A DNA stretch of 44,084 nt from DAIPKP01 sp964539095 (GTDB taxonomy: Bacteria > Synergistota > Synergistia > Synergistales > Aminiphilaceae): assembly GCA_964539095.1 (NCBI GenBank), contig CAZIFL010000026.1, positions 1 to 44,084 of the forward strand. The letters run 5' to 3'. Both the position numbers and the translations under genes were made by a program. Shown here one piece after another: positions 1 through 8,270 of the stretch. Each line of letters opens with the position of its first letter. The stretch's first letter is position 1. Under the pieces are notes generated by a model. That model saw nothing but the letters and a program-made list of their open reading frames with translations, ran no database searches and had not been told where the DNA came from.

Positions 1-57
1 ATAAGCTCCGGCTCCTGCGTTCATCAAGTGCCACATACCGACGAAAACTGTTCTAAA
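1..57 (+). repeat. Right end of the structured repeat element (third copy, cut by the window edge)
   Basis: Positions 3-19 are identical to the right end of the copy near 40505-40521. Farther right it resembles the copy at 17800-18083: AGTGCCACAT here against AGTGTCACAT there, and a final segment ending TCTAAAA that agrees at about 15 of 18 positions. This shows that the family extends beyond the core stem to a conserved TCTAAAA end. The left part lies outside the window, so completeness and full structure cannot be judged. Confidence 0.65.
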
Positions 58-132
58 ATTTTTCCCCAGGACACAGACAGATCCAAAAGACTCCGGGCAA
101 TATCGAAAGGGAAGCACTCTGCTGCACCCGCA

Positions 133-1254
133 TCACGACGTGAGGAAACGCATAATCTGTTCGAAGCATGAAACCGCCTCCTCGGATGCAAAGTGCGGCT
201 GTAGCCTTCGAGCCATGACGGGAAGACTCTTCCGAAGAGAATCGTACTCCCGGTGTACCCGGAGCACTTCGGGGATAACCTTCTCCAGCACTCCGGGCTC
301 GTGAAAGTGCCCGTGCCCCCCCCGTTCGCCGAAATAGTACCCGAGGGCCTCCTCCAGATCGTCTTCGGTGATGAGGCCGAACCAGAAACCGGTGAAACAG
401 ATGACCGGACGCTCCGAAAGTACCCCCTCAATGGCAGAGGTGGAGCCTCCGCAGATCACCGAAGCCTTCTCCAGCCATGGGGCAGGGTCGACCTGGGTTC
501 CCGTCACCCGGACACAGGAACGTCCCAGCTTTCGGTTGATCTTTGCCGCCAGAGCCTTGAAGCGCCAGAACCGCCACCCTCCTCCCCCCACTACGGTGAT
601 GCAAAATCCGGGAATCTCCCGTTCCAGCCGATCCACCTCTTCCAGAAGGCGGAACATCCCCGGGGTCTTATAGCCGCTGAGGCGGCCGAAACAGACCAGA
701 TGAAAGGGCTCTCTCTCCGGAGGAGGAGTCCCCTGAATGATCCCCTCCAGCGGACGGGGGAGCTTGAAAAGCGGAACATCGGGAGCCACCTCAAGGAGAG
801 AGCGGCGAATGGGATCCTCCGCCACCGCCCAGGCATCACTCCACCGCACCAGAGAAGGTACATCCCGGCCGGGGCGATCGGTTTTCTCAAGATGATCGAG
901 AAAATAGGTCACCACAGGCTTTCCCGTGACTTTCTTCAGTCGTGTGGCCAAAGGAAAGGAGCGGCGGGAATCCGTGAGAATCACGTCAGGATCGAAGGCC
1001 CTGGCCTTGGCATCAAACCAGAGATTCCCCACAGTCGGGGAGAGGGTGCAGAAAACCTGCATCCCCTCCCGACGATAGCGCTCCTGAAAACCCTTCCCGG
1101 CCCAGCGTCCGAGCACGGCCACCTGATGTCCCGCACGCACGAGAGCAGTACCGAGATGCAGAATGTAGGAGGTTACGCCATCCACCAGAAGCGCATCGGA
1201 GCAGAAGAGAATGCGATAGCGCTTCTTCGGGATATTCAGATCTGTATGATTCAT
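133..1254 (-). CDS. GT4-like glycosyltransferase
   Basis: A cytoplasmic or membrane-associated glycosyltransferase of about 373 residues with GT-B architecture. The N-terminus has the Rossmann strand and the 'DGVTSYILHLGTALVRAGH' pattern typical of GT4 enzymes. A second Rossmann half around residues 185-330 contains LVCFGRLSGYK and VVGGGG, followed by a 'GGSTSAIEGVLSERPVI' segment equivalent to the nucleotide-sugar binding loop. I chose the ATG at 1254 because AAAGG lies about 7 nt upstream; an in-frame ATG at 1269 lacks as good a site. It is the last gene of the leftward run, 48 bp after the CsgG/TPR gene, and could be co-transcribed with it. Acceptor and sugar cannot be told from sequence; involvement in surface polysaccharide is inference. 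Confidence 0.85.
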   Translation of the reverse strand: MNHTDLNIPKKRYRILFCSDALLVDGVTSYILHLGTALVRAGHQVAVLGRWAGKGFQERYRREGMQVFCTLSPTVGNLWFDAKARAFDPDVILTDSRRSFPLATRLKKVTGKPVVTYFLDHLEKTDRPGRDVPSLVRWSDAWAVAEDPIRRSLLEVAPDVPLFKLPRPLEGIIQGTPPPEREPFHLVCFGRLSGYKTPGMFRLLEEVDRLEREIPGFCITVVGGGGWRFWRFKALAAKINRKLGRSCVRVTGTQVDPAPWLEKASVICGGSTSAIEGVLSERPVICFTGFWFGLITEDDLEEALGYYFGERGGHGHFHEPGVLEKVIPEVLRVHREYDSLRKSLPVMARRLQPHFASEEAVSCFEQIMRFLTS

Positions 1255-1302
1255 AAAACATCCTTTCATGAAGCTTTGTCGCCCTAATCTCTCTCAAAGA
1301 GC

Positions 1303-3288
1303 CTAAAAATACATGCGCTTGAACTTTTGGGCGGGCTCGTAGTCGGGGTTGATGGCAAGAGCCCTCTCCAGCCAGAACTGGGACTCACTACGTTTTTTCA
1401 TCTTGTGGAAGGTGACCGCCGCCCAGTAGGCATCAAGATAGTTCCCCGAAGAGTACTCCCCCTGGGCATATTTGAAGGCCACCGCAGCCCGGGGATAATC
1501 GCGGCTTTCCAGAAAGCGCTTCCCCATATTGTGAGAATTTCGGATGGCCTGTTTTGTAGTTTCGCTGATGTCATAGGTATCCACTACCTCCACCCCATCC
1601 GAGCTGTTCCGGATATCTTTTTTTGAGGAGAGCCCCTCCAGAGAGAGAGAAGCCTCCTGGGGAGCTTGAAGAACCGGCGCAGGAAGGATCTGGGGCTGCT
1701 GTACCGGTTGCTGTGCCGCCGGGGCAGGAGGCGCCTGGGGGGGACTCGCAAAGGAGAGAGGCGCCGCTGTGGGCTGGAGCTGGGGAACCGACGCAGCCTG
1801 AGGAACCGGATTCTTTCCCGGCTCAACCTTTCCCGGAGCGTGAGCCTTGGCATAGTCCAGAGCAGGCTGGTACTGCGGGTTCGCATCCAGGGCTCTCTGG
1901 AGCCAGTGGATCATATTGTCGGTCTGCCCCGCCCGGTGTGCTGCCCGGGCTGCCCAGTAGGCATCCAGATAATTCCCCGGATAGACTCCCACCGCCTCTA
2001 CAAAGTCCTTGTAGGCCTGGGGAAAGCGTTTATCCGCATAGTGCATGTAGCCGTTTCTGTGAAGGGCTTTGATCTGGTTCTTGCGGACATTATCCAGGGG
2101 ATAGTAGTCCACCACCTCCATGGATTCCGAGGTGTGGGCAGCCGCAGGGAGCGATGCGGTGGGTTGCACCGGCACGGGCTGGGGCTGCATGGGTTGTAGC
2201 GGCTGTATGGGTTGAGGCTGTACGGGCTGCACCGGCTGAGGCTGCTGAGGATACGCTCCCGGAGTTTGAGGGAGTGCAGGCCCCGGAAGGGCTTGAGGAC
2301 TTTGAAGAATACTGTCTGAACCGGAGGGGGTGCCGCTCTGAAGCTCCGCCAGAGCCCGGCTCTTGGGGCGGAAACCCTTGGGGTCGTCAAAGTAGGGTTC
2401 CAGAAGATCTCCCTTGCGTAGCTCCGCACTACTCCCATCAAGAAGCTCGCAGATGGAGTAGTTGGCCTTCACATCCACGCAGCGCAGAAGGGCAAGGTGG
2501 TACTTCTCCACCCCCAGAACCTCTCCCCCCATGCCGGTGATGGCGGCTCCCTCCGCATAGACTGCGAAGAGCTGCCCCGGTGAGGCGTTGGCGTTCATGG
2601 CCCCCGCATCCACGAAGACCTTGCTCTTTCCCCGCACCTCCACCACGTGGAAGGTGGGGGCGATCCCCATCATCTGAAGATCCTTACGGATCTGCTGCAC
2701 CACCTTCTGTACACAGTTATAGGTGGCGCTGGCGAGGATGTCTCCACCCTCCATCTCCGCAAAGCCGCCATATTTGGAGACAAAACCTCCTATATCCTTG
2801 GTGGCCTCCCCAGTCTCCCGAAAGGTACGGAGCACCTTGCCGGTCTCCGCATCGATGGTGCGCACGTCTAGGGTAACCCGGGCCTCGTTGCTCCCCATGG
2901 CAATATTAAACCCGCCGATGGGGATAACCCCTCCGCTCTTGGTACTGCTGAACTCGGTGATGGAGCCGGTGATAATCATCTGTACCCCCGCGAGCCTTCC
3001 GATCTGTACCGCCGTGCTCCCCTCCACAAGACCCGAGGCGGCGAGACTATGCTCCCTTGCGAGAGCCTCAAGGCGAGAGCGCTCGATCACCGAAAGCCCC
3101 GCCATTCTGCCAAGTTCTGTGGTGAGCATATCTGTAATGGCCCTGCGGGCTCCATCGGTAACCCCCTCCGCATTATTCCGAAAGTCCGCCACAGCCACCC
3201 GGGTTTCCCCGAAAGCTCCAGAGACAGCCAGGGAGAGGATTATACAGCCGAGCAGCAAAGCTCCTGTTTTCCGTATCTGGCTTCGCAT
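1303..3288 (-). CDS. Exported CsgG-domain protein with two TPR-like modules
   Basis: A 661-residue exported protein. Residues 1-27 form a signal peptide ending AFG/ET, with no lipobox Cys, unlike true CsgG. A CsgG-type domain follows (about 28-210: RVAVADFRNN, MLTTELGR, VIERSRLEAL, GVQMIITGSITEFS). Two Pro/Gln-rich linkers (about 320-385 and 490-545) each precede a TPR-like module containing GNYLDAYWAA and an 'RALxxNPxYxPA' end, so the C-terminal half is an internal duplication. CsgG proteins form outer-membrane or periplasm-facing oligomers; here a scaffold or outer-membrane-associated role is inferred. The paralogue at 5077-6516 has one module only. No CsgA, CsgB, CsgE or CsgF is nearby, so a curli role is unlikely. 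About 150 bp separate it from the preceding gene, so it may have its own promoter. Confidence 0.88.
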   Translation of the reverse strand: MRSQIRKTGALLLGCIILSLAVSGAFGETRVAVADFRNNAEGVTDGARRAITDMLTTELGRMAGLSVIERSRLEALAREHSLAASGLVEGSTAVQIGRLAGVQMIITGSITEFSSTKSGGVIPIGGFNIAMGSNEARVTLDVRTIDAETGKVLRTFRETGEATKDIGGFVSKYGGFAEMEGGDILASATYNCVQKVVQQIRKDLQMMGIAPTFHVVEVRGKSKVFVDAGAMNANASPGQLFAVYAEGAAITGMGGEVLGVEKYHLALLRCVDVKANYSICELLDGSSAELRKGDLLEPYFDDPKGFRPKSRALAELQSGTPSGSDSILQSPQALPGPALPQTPGAYPQQPQPVQPVQPQPIQPLQPMQPQPVPVQPTASLPAAAHTSESMEVVDYYPLDNVRKNQIKALHRNGYMHYADKRFPQAYKDFVEAVGVYPGNYLDAYWAARAAHRAGQTDNMIHWLQRALDANPQYQPALDYAKAHAPGKVEPGKNPVPQAASVPQLQPTAAPLSFASPPQAPPAPAAQQPVQQPQILPAPVLQAPQEASLSLEGLSSKKDIRNSSDGVEVVDTYDISETTKQAIRNSHNMGKRFLESRDYPRAAVAFKYAQGEYSSGNYLDAYWAAVTFHKMKKRSESQFWLERALAINPDYEPAQKFKRMYF

Positions 3289-3379
3289 AAGAGAACGCCT
3301 CCTACATTGAGAGATAGCAACACAGTCTTTTCGTACGGTCTATTCTACCAGCAGAGCGAATGGGGGGAAAGAAGAAAGG

Positions 3380-3425
3380 GAGCCCCAAAAAGGACTCCCT
3401 CCATATCTGGAGTTGCAGGAAAACG
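3380..3425 (-). terminator. Possible weak terminator between the two leftward genes
   Basis: On the minus strand GGGAGTCC, a T-rich loop and GGGGCTCCC form a short imperfect stem followed by TTTCTTCTTT. A second small palindrome (CTCCATATCTGGAG) sits beside it. It would end transcription of the propeller-like gene and separate it from the CsgG/TPR gene. The stem is weak and the T-run interrupted. Confidence 0.35.
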
Positions 3426-3444
3426 GGGATCATGAACCTCCCCG

Positions 3445-4143
3445 CTACCGCTCCTCGCTCTTCCAGCGGTGAGTCATGGCATCATAGGTGAGGATGGAAT
3501 CCACCGTAAAGATGGTGATCTTGTAATCCTCCACAATACAGGCCTGAGGAGCAATATCCCGCCTCTCAATCCACTGGTGCATGGTGGTGTCGTAGATGAA
3601 GGCATCTTTCTCATTCCAGCAGATGGCAAGATTATCTCCCAGAGCAGCCTGCTTGGGATAGACGTCGTCGTAGATCTCCCACGAGTGGAGCACCGGATCG
3701 TAGACGACAAACTCCTTCCGGGTCGTCACCGCAGCCATCCCTCGCGAGAGAAGCGGATTGGTGATCGTATCCATGGCAAAATCGCTCTGCACCCATCGTC
3801 TTCCTGCTGCATCAAAGATCGCCACTCGATTGGGCTCCCATACCAGTGCGAAGTTATCCGAGAGAAATCCCGAGAGGGGAGCAAAATTTTTCAGAGGGAT
3901 CCACTGATGCGTACGGATATCGTAGACCCACCCCTCCTGATCGTTCCAGACAAGGGCAAAGTAGTTGTGGGTCCGCCACCCCTTGGGCTGGAAATTATTC
4001 AGAATAGAGAGCTTTCCAAGCTCGGGATCGTGCACCCGCACAGTCTGCTTATCCACAAAAAGCTGTACCTCTCCCCAGGCAAGACTTCCCGCGAGAAGAG
4101 AACAGAGAAGTACTCCCAAAAAAATACAGCTCCACTTTCTCAT
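3445..4143 (-). CDS. Exported Kelch-like repeat protein, function unknown
   Basis: A 232-residue protein with a signal peptide (residues 1-24, ending AWG/EV). The mature part consists of about five repeats of roughly 40-45 residues, each with a 'YD...H.W' signature (VYDIRTHQW, IFDAAGRRW, VYDPVLHSW, IYDTTMHQW, TYDAMTHRW). This is what a small beta-propeller or Kelch/WD-like fold would show. No catalytic residues are recognisable. The start at 4143 is preceded by AAAGGAG at good spacing; an in-frame upstream ATG (4188) is less well placed. It follows the CsgG/FlgT-like gene by 62 bp in the leftward cluster, so a protein-binding role in the same envelope assembly is a reasonable inference only. 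Confidence 0.75.
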   Translation of the reverse strand: MRKWSCIFLGVLLCSLLAGSLAWGEVQLFVDKQTVRVHDPELGKLSILNNFQPKGWRTHNYFALVWNDQEGWVYDIRTHQWIPLKNFAPLSGFLSDNFALVWEPNRVAIFDAAGRRWVQSDFAMDTITNPLLSRGMAAVTTRKEFVVYDPVLHSWEIYDDVYPKQAALGDNLAICWNEKDAFIYDTTMHQWIERRDIAPQACIVEDYKITIFTVDSILTYDAMTHRWKSEER

Positions 4144-4205
4144 TGTTTTCACTCCTTTCATGGCGTTACGTTCGGCGATGCTGCACATATACCGTTGAAG
4201 CCCCG

Positions 4206-5033
4206 CTAAAAGGACTGGGCGTAGACGGCGTTACTGCTCTTTCCGGTGAAGTTTATCGGCAGTCCCCGGCGAGAGAGATCGCCCTGAAGCTGATCCAGCG
4301 TCCCCGCGTAGAGTACCTGAATGGTGGCGGTGCCCCCTGTAAATCCTGTGATTTTCGCTTCTTTGGTCTTGGAGAGCGTCTTGCACGCCCCGAGCACCGT
4401 ATTGGCGACGTTAAAGTTGCTCACCCCGCTTACCACCACGAAGAGGGTGTTCACCGCCCCCTGGGCTTCCGCTGCGGAGCCCTCCCCCTGGATGATATCC
4501 TGGGCCATGCTCGCCGCGGCCTTGTTCAGCGCCTTTTGAGAGGCCTCATCCGGAGTATATCCTACCTCTTTGGCGTTGGTGGTGTGGGAAAAGATGTACT
4601 TGCCGTTGGTACCGGAATAGGCCTGTACCGCCAGAACCGCCGTGCTGGTGTAGAGACCGAACTCGTTCTGCTGGGCTCTATGCATGGTGGCCTTGCCGGA
4701 GAGAAAGATCCGCACACCGTAGGTCTTTCCAAGGGAGAGAATGGCATCCACATCGCCGTCCAGAGCAAGAGCCACTGCCTTGCTCTGGCGGATCTTCGCA
4801 AGCTGGGCCTCATTTACCACGGGATAGCCGTTGTTGATAAGGGCCTGCTTGATAATCGCCTCGGCACTTCCCGTGGCCGCGGTGGCCTGATACCCCCCGG
4901 AAGTTTCACTGATTACCATGGCAATGCTCTTTCCCTTGGGGAGTTTTTCCGCCCAGCCGGGGAGCGCCAGAAGAAGAACGCAGCAACAGAGCACAAACGG
5001 CAGAAGAAGCCTCCGGAACGTTCCGTCCTTCAT
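4206..5033 (-). CDS. Exported CsgG/FlgT-middle-domain-like protein
   Basis: A 275-residue exported protein with a signal peptide to about residue 28 (GWA/EK). Residues 30-180 resemble the alpha/beta nucleotide-pocket-like fold shared by CsgG, TolB N-terminal and FlgT middle domains: an 'IAMVISE' strand, 'AEAIIKQALINNGYPVVNEAQLAKI', then 'GVRIFLSGKA'. A second Ala/Gly-rich region with a 'FVVVSGVSNFNVANTVLGAC' segment follows and ends in a small alpha/beta domain. The start at 5033 has AGGAGG directly upstream. The gene lies 43 bp after the CsgG/TPR paralogue and is probably co-transcribed. A periplasmic structural role in an outer-membrane complex is inferred from family and neighbours; no enzyme motif is visible. 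Confidence 0.75.
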   Translation of the reverse strand: MKDGTFRRLLLPFVLCCCVLLLALPGWAEKLPKGKSIAMVISETSGGYQATAATGSAEAIIKQALINNGYPVVNEAQLAKIRQSKAVALALDGDVDAILSLGKTYGVRIFLSGKATMHRAQQNEFGLYTSTAVLAVQAYSGTNGKYIFSHTTNAKEVGYTPDEASQKALNKAAASMAQDIIQGEGSAAEAQGAVNTLFVVVSGVSNFNVANTVLGACKTLSKTKEAKITGFTGGTATIQVLYAGTLDQLQGDLSRRGLPINFTGKSSNAVYAQSF

Positions 5034-5076
5034 GATCCCCCTCCTCTCTTTACAATCTTCTCCAGGGAAGCTTGTG

Positions 5077-6516
5077 CTACTTGGCATATTTGGCCTTGTA
5101 CTCTATGGCAGGCTGGTAGTTGGGATTAATACTCAGGGCAATATCCAGCCACTTCTTCATTTCCGTAGTCCGGCCCATCTTGTGAGCCGCCCGGGCTGCC
5201 CAGTAGGCATTGAGATAGTTCCCCTTGTAGAGTTCGTAGGCCTGTGTGAAGGCCTGGAGGGCCTTGGAATACTGTTTGTTGGCGTAGCTGTGGTACCCTC
5301 CCCTGTGGGCGATCTTGATTTGATTCTTCAATCCCATATCAATGGGGTAGAGATCGATCACCTCTAGGGATTCCGAAGTGTTGGCGATCCCCCCCGCCGA
5401 GGGGAGAGGCAACGGAGCCGCTGGCTGGGGCTGTTGTTGCGGCTGGGGCTGGGTAACCGGAACTGTCACAGGAGCAGGCCCCACGGGTTGAGGAGCCACA
5501 GGCTGGGGCCCCATGGGCTGCGGGCCTAAAGGCTGGGGACCGGGCTGGGAGGAGCCGATCTCACTGAGAGCACGGCTGGAGATCTTTACCGCCTCGGAAT
5601 TACCGTAGAAGGGCTCTACCATATCTCCCCGCTGGATGTTGCTGGTGTTCCCCTTGATAATCCGGCAAACCGAGTACTGGGCCTTTACGTCGAAACACTG
5701 CAGGATGGCGTAGCTGTACTTATCCACTCCGAGAACCTCGCCACCGATGCCGAGAATGGCCTCTCCCTGGCCGTAAACCTCGAAGAGAGTATTGGTATTC
5801 ACGTTGGCATTCATCGCCCCCGCATCGATGATAACCGCCTCTTTCCCCTTTACATCCACCACGTGATGCGAGCTGCCGAAACCCATCATCTGGAGGTCGT
5901 TACGAATCTGCCCCACTACCTTGATAACACAGTCGTAGGCGGCGGAGCCGAGAATGCCCCCCCCTTCGTACTGACCGAAGCCTCCGTAGGAGGTGACGAT
6001 CCCCCCCATATCACGATCGGCCTCGCCACGCTGGCGGAAGGTGCGAACCACACGCCCCGTCTCGGCATCGATGGTACGTACATCCAGAGTGACGAAGGCT
6101 TTCTCCTGTCCTATGGCAATGCCTCCAAAACTTCCGATGGGAAGGGGAAGGATCCCGCCGCTCTTGGTGCTGGAAAACTCGGTAATGGCCCCGGTGATGA
6201 TCATCTGCACCCCCGCAAGACGCCCCAGCTGAATGGCGGTGCTCTCCTCCACAAGCCCCGATGCGGCGAGGCGTTGCTCCTTGGCGATGGTCTCCATGCG
6301 GCTCCGCTCCAGCACAGAGACACCGGGAGTCCTGCCAAGCTCGGTAACGAGCATATCCGTTATGGCAAGGCGAACCGCATCGGTAACCCCCTCGGCGTTA
6401 TTGCGGAAATCCGCCACCGCCACCCGGGTCTCCCCCAAGGCTCCAGAGGCGAGAAAAGTCATCGCTACTGCAACTACGAGAGCAAAAATGCTCCATCGCA
6501 TTCTTCGTACATTCAT
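5077..6516 (-). CDS. Exported CsgG-domain protein with one TPR-like module
   Basis: A 479-residue paralogue of the protein at 1303-3288, nearly identical in the first part of the CsgG domain (ETRVAVADFRNNAEGVTD). Layout: signal peptide (1-28, ALG/ET, no lipidation Cys), CsgG domain (about 29-215), a region with MGGEV-like turns, a Pro/Gln linker (about 325-375) and one C-terminal TPR-like module (GNYLNAYWAARAAHKMG, LSINPNYQPA). The start is ambiguous: ATG at 6516, or GTG at 6522 or 6525. AGGAAGG lies in the loop of a small hairpin (ACCAG/CTGGT), so the ATG just after the stem is plausible. It is the first gene after a 79-bp gap in the leftward cluster. Role inferred as for its paralogue. Confidence 0.88.
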   Translation of the reverse strand: MNVRRMRWSIFALVVAVAMTFLASGALGETRVAVADFRNNAEGVTDAVRLAITDMLVTELGRTPGVSVLERSRMETIAKEQRLAASGLVEESTAIQLGRLAGVQMIITGAITEFSSTKSGGILPLPIGSFGGIAIGQEKAFVTLDVRTIDAETGRVVRTFRQRGEADRDMGGIVTSYGGFGQYEGGGILGSAAYDCVIKVVGQIRNDLQMMGFGSSHHVVDVKGKEAVIIDAGAMNANVNTNTLFEVYGQGEAILGIGGEVLGVDKYSYAILQCFDVKAQYSVCRIIKGNTSNIQRGDMVEPFYGNSEAVKISSRALSEIGSSQPGPQPLGPQPMGPQPVAPQPVGPAPVTVPVTQPQPQQQPQPAAPLPLPSAGGIANTSESLEVIDLYPIDMGLKNQIKIAHRGGYHSYANKQYSKALQAFTQAYELYKGNYLNAYWAARAAHKMGRTTEMKKWLDIALSINPNYQPAIEYKAKYAK

Positions 6517-6595
6517 GAACACCACCAGCCTTCCTGGTTCTTTCCGTGCCGGACTCGCACAGCTTTTATGAATTCTACACCACCGAAGCTGCCCC

Positions 6596-7096
6596 CTACC
6601 GCACCGTGGCCTTCCAGAGAACGCACTCTTCCAGAAGACGGCGCAGAGGAAGCGCTACCTCTACCACGTAATCGCCGTCGCGCACTCCCCGGCGGTCGAC
6701 ATGCCCCATCACAACTTCCCCCTCCACCTCGATGGAGGCAATCCTCCGCGGGAGCCCATACCGCAATTCGTAGAGAAGGTAGAGGAGCTTCTTCTGGGCC
6801 TGCACCACCGCCCGCCGCCCCGCCAGGAGCTTCTCCTGGGGGGTAGCACTCATGAGGGGGGAAGATCCTTCCACAAAAACGGTACCGCTGATCCAGTCGA
6901 CCACTCCGAACTGAAAGGTCTGTTCCCCCTCCACAGCCCCGTTGTTGAGCCAGATCTTCCGCATCTCCCGTTCCGAGAGGGGGGAAGCATATCCGGAGCA
7001 GGAGAACACCAGCGCAAGCCCCCCCACAATTCCGAGAAGCAGCAACCCCCGCAGAAGCATCCCATTTTTTACAGTATCCCTCACAGTATCCCTCAT
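6596..7096 (-). CDS. Short LPP20-like exported protein
   Basis: A 166-residue protein. Residues 10-35 are hydrophobic and end VFSCSGYAS, so it could be a lipoprotein (Cys about residue 33, but with Phe at -2, an imperfect lipobox) or be cut after YAS. The rest has the LPP20/FlgP pattern seen more clearly in its neighbours: a short beta segment with GTVFVEG, then 'EKLLAGRRAVVQAQKKLLYLLYEL', corresponding to 'KLLARRGAVVDLQRNLLEFVKG' in the 8271-9098 protein. The start at 7096 has AAAGGAG about 9 nt upstream, and this site overlaps the stop of the FlgT-like gene, so the two are probably translationally linked. LPP20/FlgP proteins are outer-membrane-associated; function here is inferred. Confidence 0.75.
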   Translation of the reverse strand: MRDTVRDTVKNGMLLRGLLLLGIVGGLALVFSCSGYASPLSEREMRKIWLNNGAVEGEQTFQFGVVDWISGTVFVEGSSPLMSATPQEKLLAGRRAVVQAQKKLLYLLYELRYGLPRRIASIEVEGEVVMGHVDRRGVRDGDYVVEVALPLRRLLEECVLWKATVR

Positions 7097-7102
7097 GGTT
7101 TT

Positions 7103-8254
7103 CTACTCCTTTGTAAGAACCCCCTCCACGGTGTTCGCCGTAAGGCCCGTAATCTCCACCCCCAACTCATCCAAGCGGATAGCGAGTTCCTCCGCATCTC
7201 CCTCGGTATTTACGTCGAGTTCCAGCTTTCGGTTGTTGTAAGCTCTCTGGTAGACGGCGGTAACGCCCCGGCTCTCCTCAAGGGCTCCCTTGATTTTTCG
7301 GGCATCCCCAAAGGAGACCTCGGATATCCGAAGCTTCACAGTGCGCCCAGGAACACCTCCGGCAGAGCCGCTTACCAGGGAGTAGGCCACCTTATGCACC
7401 AGAGCGAGAGAGGCCTGATGGGCGCAGACGGTGAGACCCTTTACCGCAGGTCCCTGCACAGAGGTACCCTTATCCTTGTGCTCAAACTTCTCCGTTCCCA
7501 CCACGTAGGCGGTCTGGGTAAGAATAGCCTTTAACTGCAGCTGCGAGAGAACGGCAAAAAGCTTGATCCCCTCCGCTCGCTGTTCAGAAGTGGGGAGAGC
7601 CTGGGCACGCCCATAGATGAGAACATCCGCATCAAAGTGCTTTGCCAGCTCCTGCAACCGCCCCATATCACCGCTGTCGCGGGCAAGTTCGTACTCCCGC
7701 TGGTTCAGGCGTTTAGCCTGTTCAGGATCGACCAGAAGATACCCCGCTTTTTCGAAAAGGCGTAGCGTCTCCCCTTCCACGGTGGAGAGGAAGGGACGTT
7801 CTCCCCCTATATTCTCATCCACCACCACCATTACCCGGGGATTTCCCAGAGCGTCAATCACAATGGGGCCGAGAACACCGTCGAGCTTTTTTACCGAGAC
7901 TTTACATGATGCCTTGAGAATAAAGACATCCCCATCCTCCACAGTCTCCGAGATAACCTTAAAATCCGTTACAAGCCCCTGGGACTGAGAGAAGACCTTA
8001 TCGCGCACCACCTGAAAATCCTTCATCTCGGTGATGCCCTCGACGTAGGCTCCAATCCCCTTCTCAAGGGCATCGCGATACGCCTGACGCTTGGCCTCGT
8101 CCCGAGCCCGGGCCTTGTCACCGTTAATAATGGGGGCCTGCCCCTCCGCCTCCACCGCTATATCCTGGGTAGCGTATACCTCCAGGGGTGAAAGAAAGAG
8201 AGTGAGGCAGAGAAGGGCCGCAAAAATTCGTAGCACGTTGAAAGCATATCGCAT
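7103..8254 (-). CDS. FlgT-like exported protein
   Basis: A 383-residue exported protein with a signal peptide to about residue 28 (VYA/TQ). Residues 30-120 match the FlgT N-terminal pattern: EAEGQAPI, an ARDEAKRQAYRDALEKGIG helix, a 'GLVTDFKVISE' strand and 'DVFILKASCKVSV'. Residues 135-300 look like the FlgT middle domain (RVMVVVDENIGG, LRLFEKAGYLLVDPEQ, FDADVLIYGRAQA). The last 80 residues form a small alpha/beta domain. In Vibrio, FlgT helps build the flagellar H-ring; no flagellar gene is visible here, so I do not give that name. It sits 16 bp after the LPP20 gene and 6 bp before the short LPP20-like gene, within one operon. An outer-membrane ring or pore-associated role is inferred. Confidence 0.82.
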   Translation of the reverse strand: MRYAFNVLRIFAALLCLTLFLSPLEVYATQDIAVEAEGQAPIINGDKARARDEAKRQAYRDALEKGIGAYVEGITEMKDFQVVRDKVFSQSQGLVTDFKVISETVEDGDVFILKASCKVSVKKLDGVLGPIVIDALGNPRVMVVVDENIGGERPFLSTVEGETLRLFEKAGYLLVDPEQAKRLNQREYELARDSGDMGRLQELAKHFDADVLIYGRAQALPTSEQRAEGIKLFAVLSQLQLKAILTQTAYVVGTEKFEHKDKGTSVQGPAVKGLTVCAHQASLALVHKVAYSLVSGSAGGVPGRTVKLRISEVSFGDARKIKGALEESRGVTAVYQRAYNNRKLELDVNTEGDAEELAIRLDELGVEITGLTANTVEGVLTKE

Positions 8255-8270
8255 GGGCAGCTCCTCTCGT

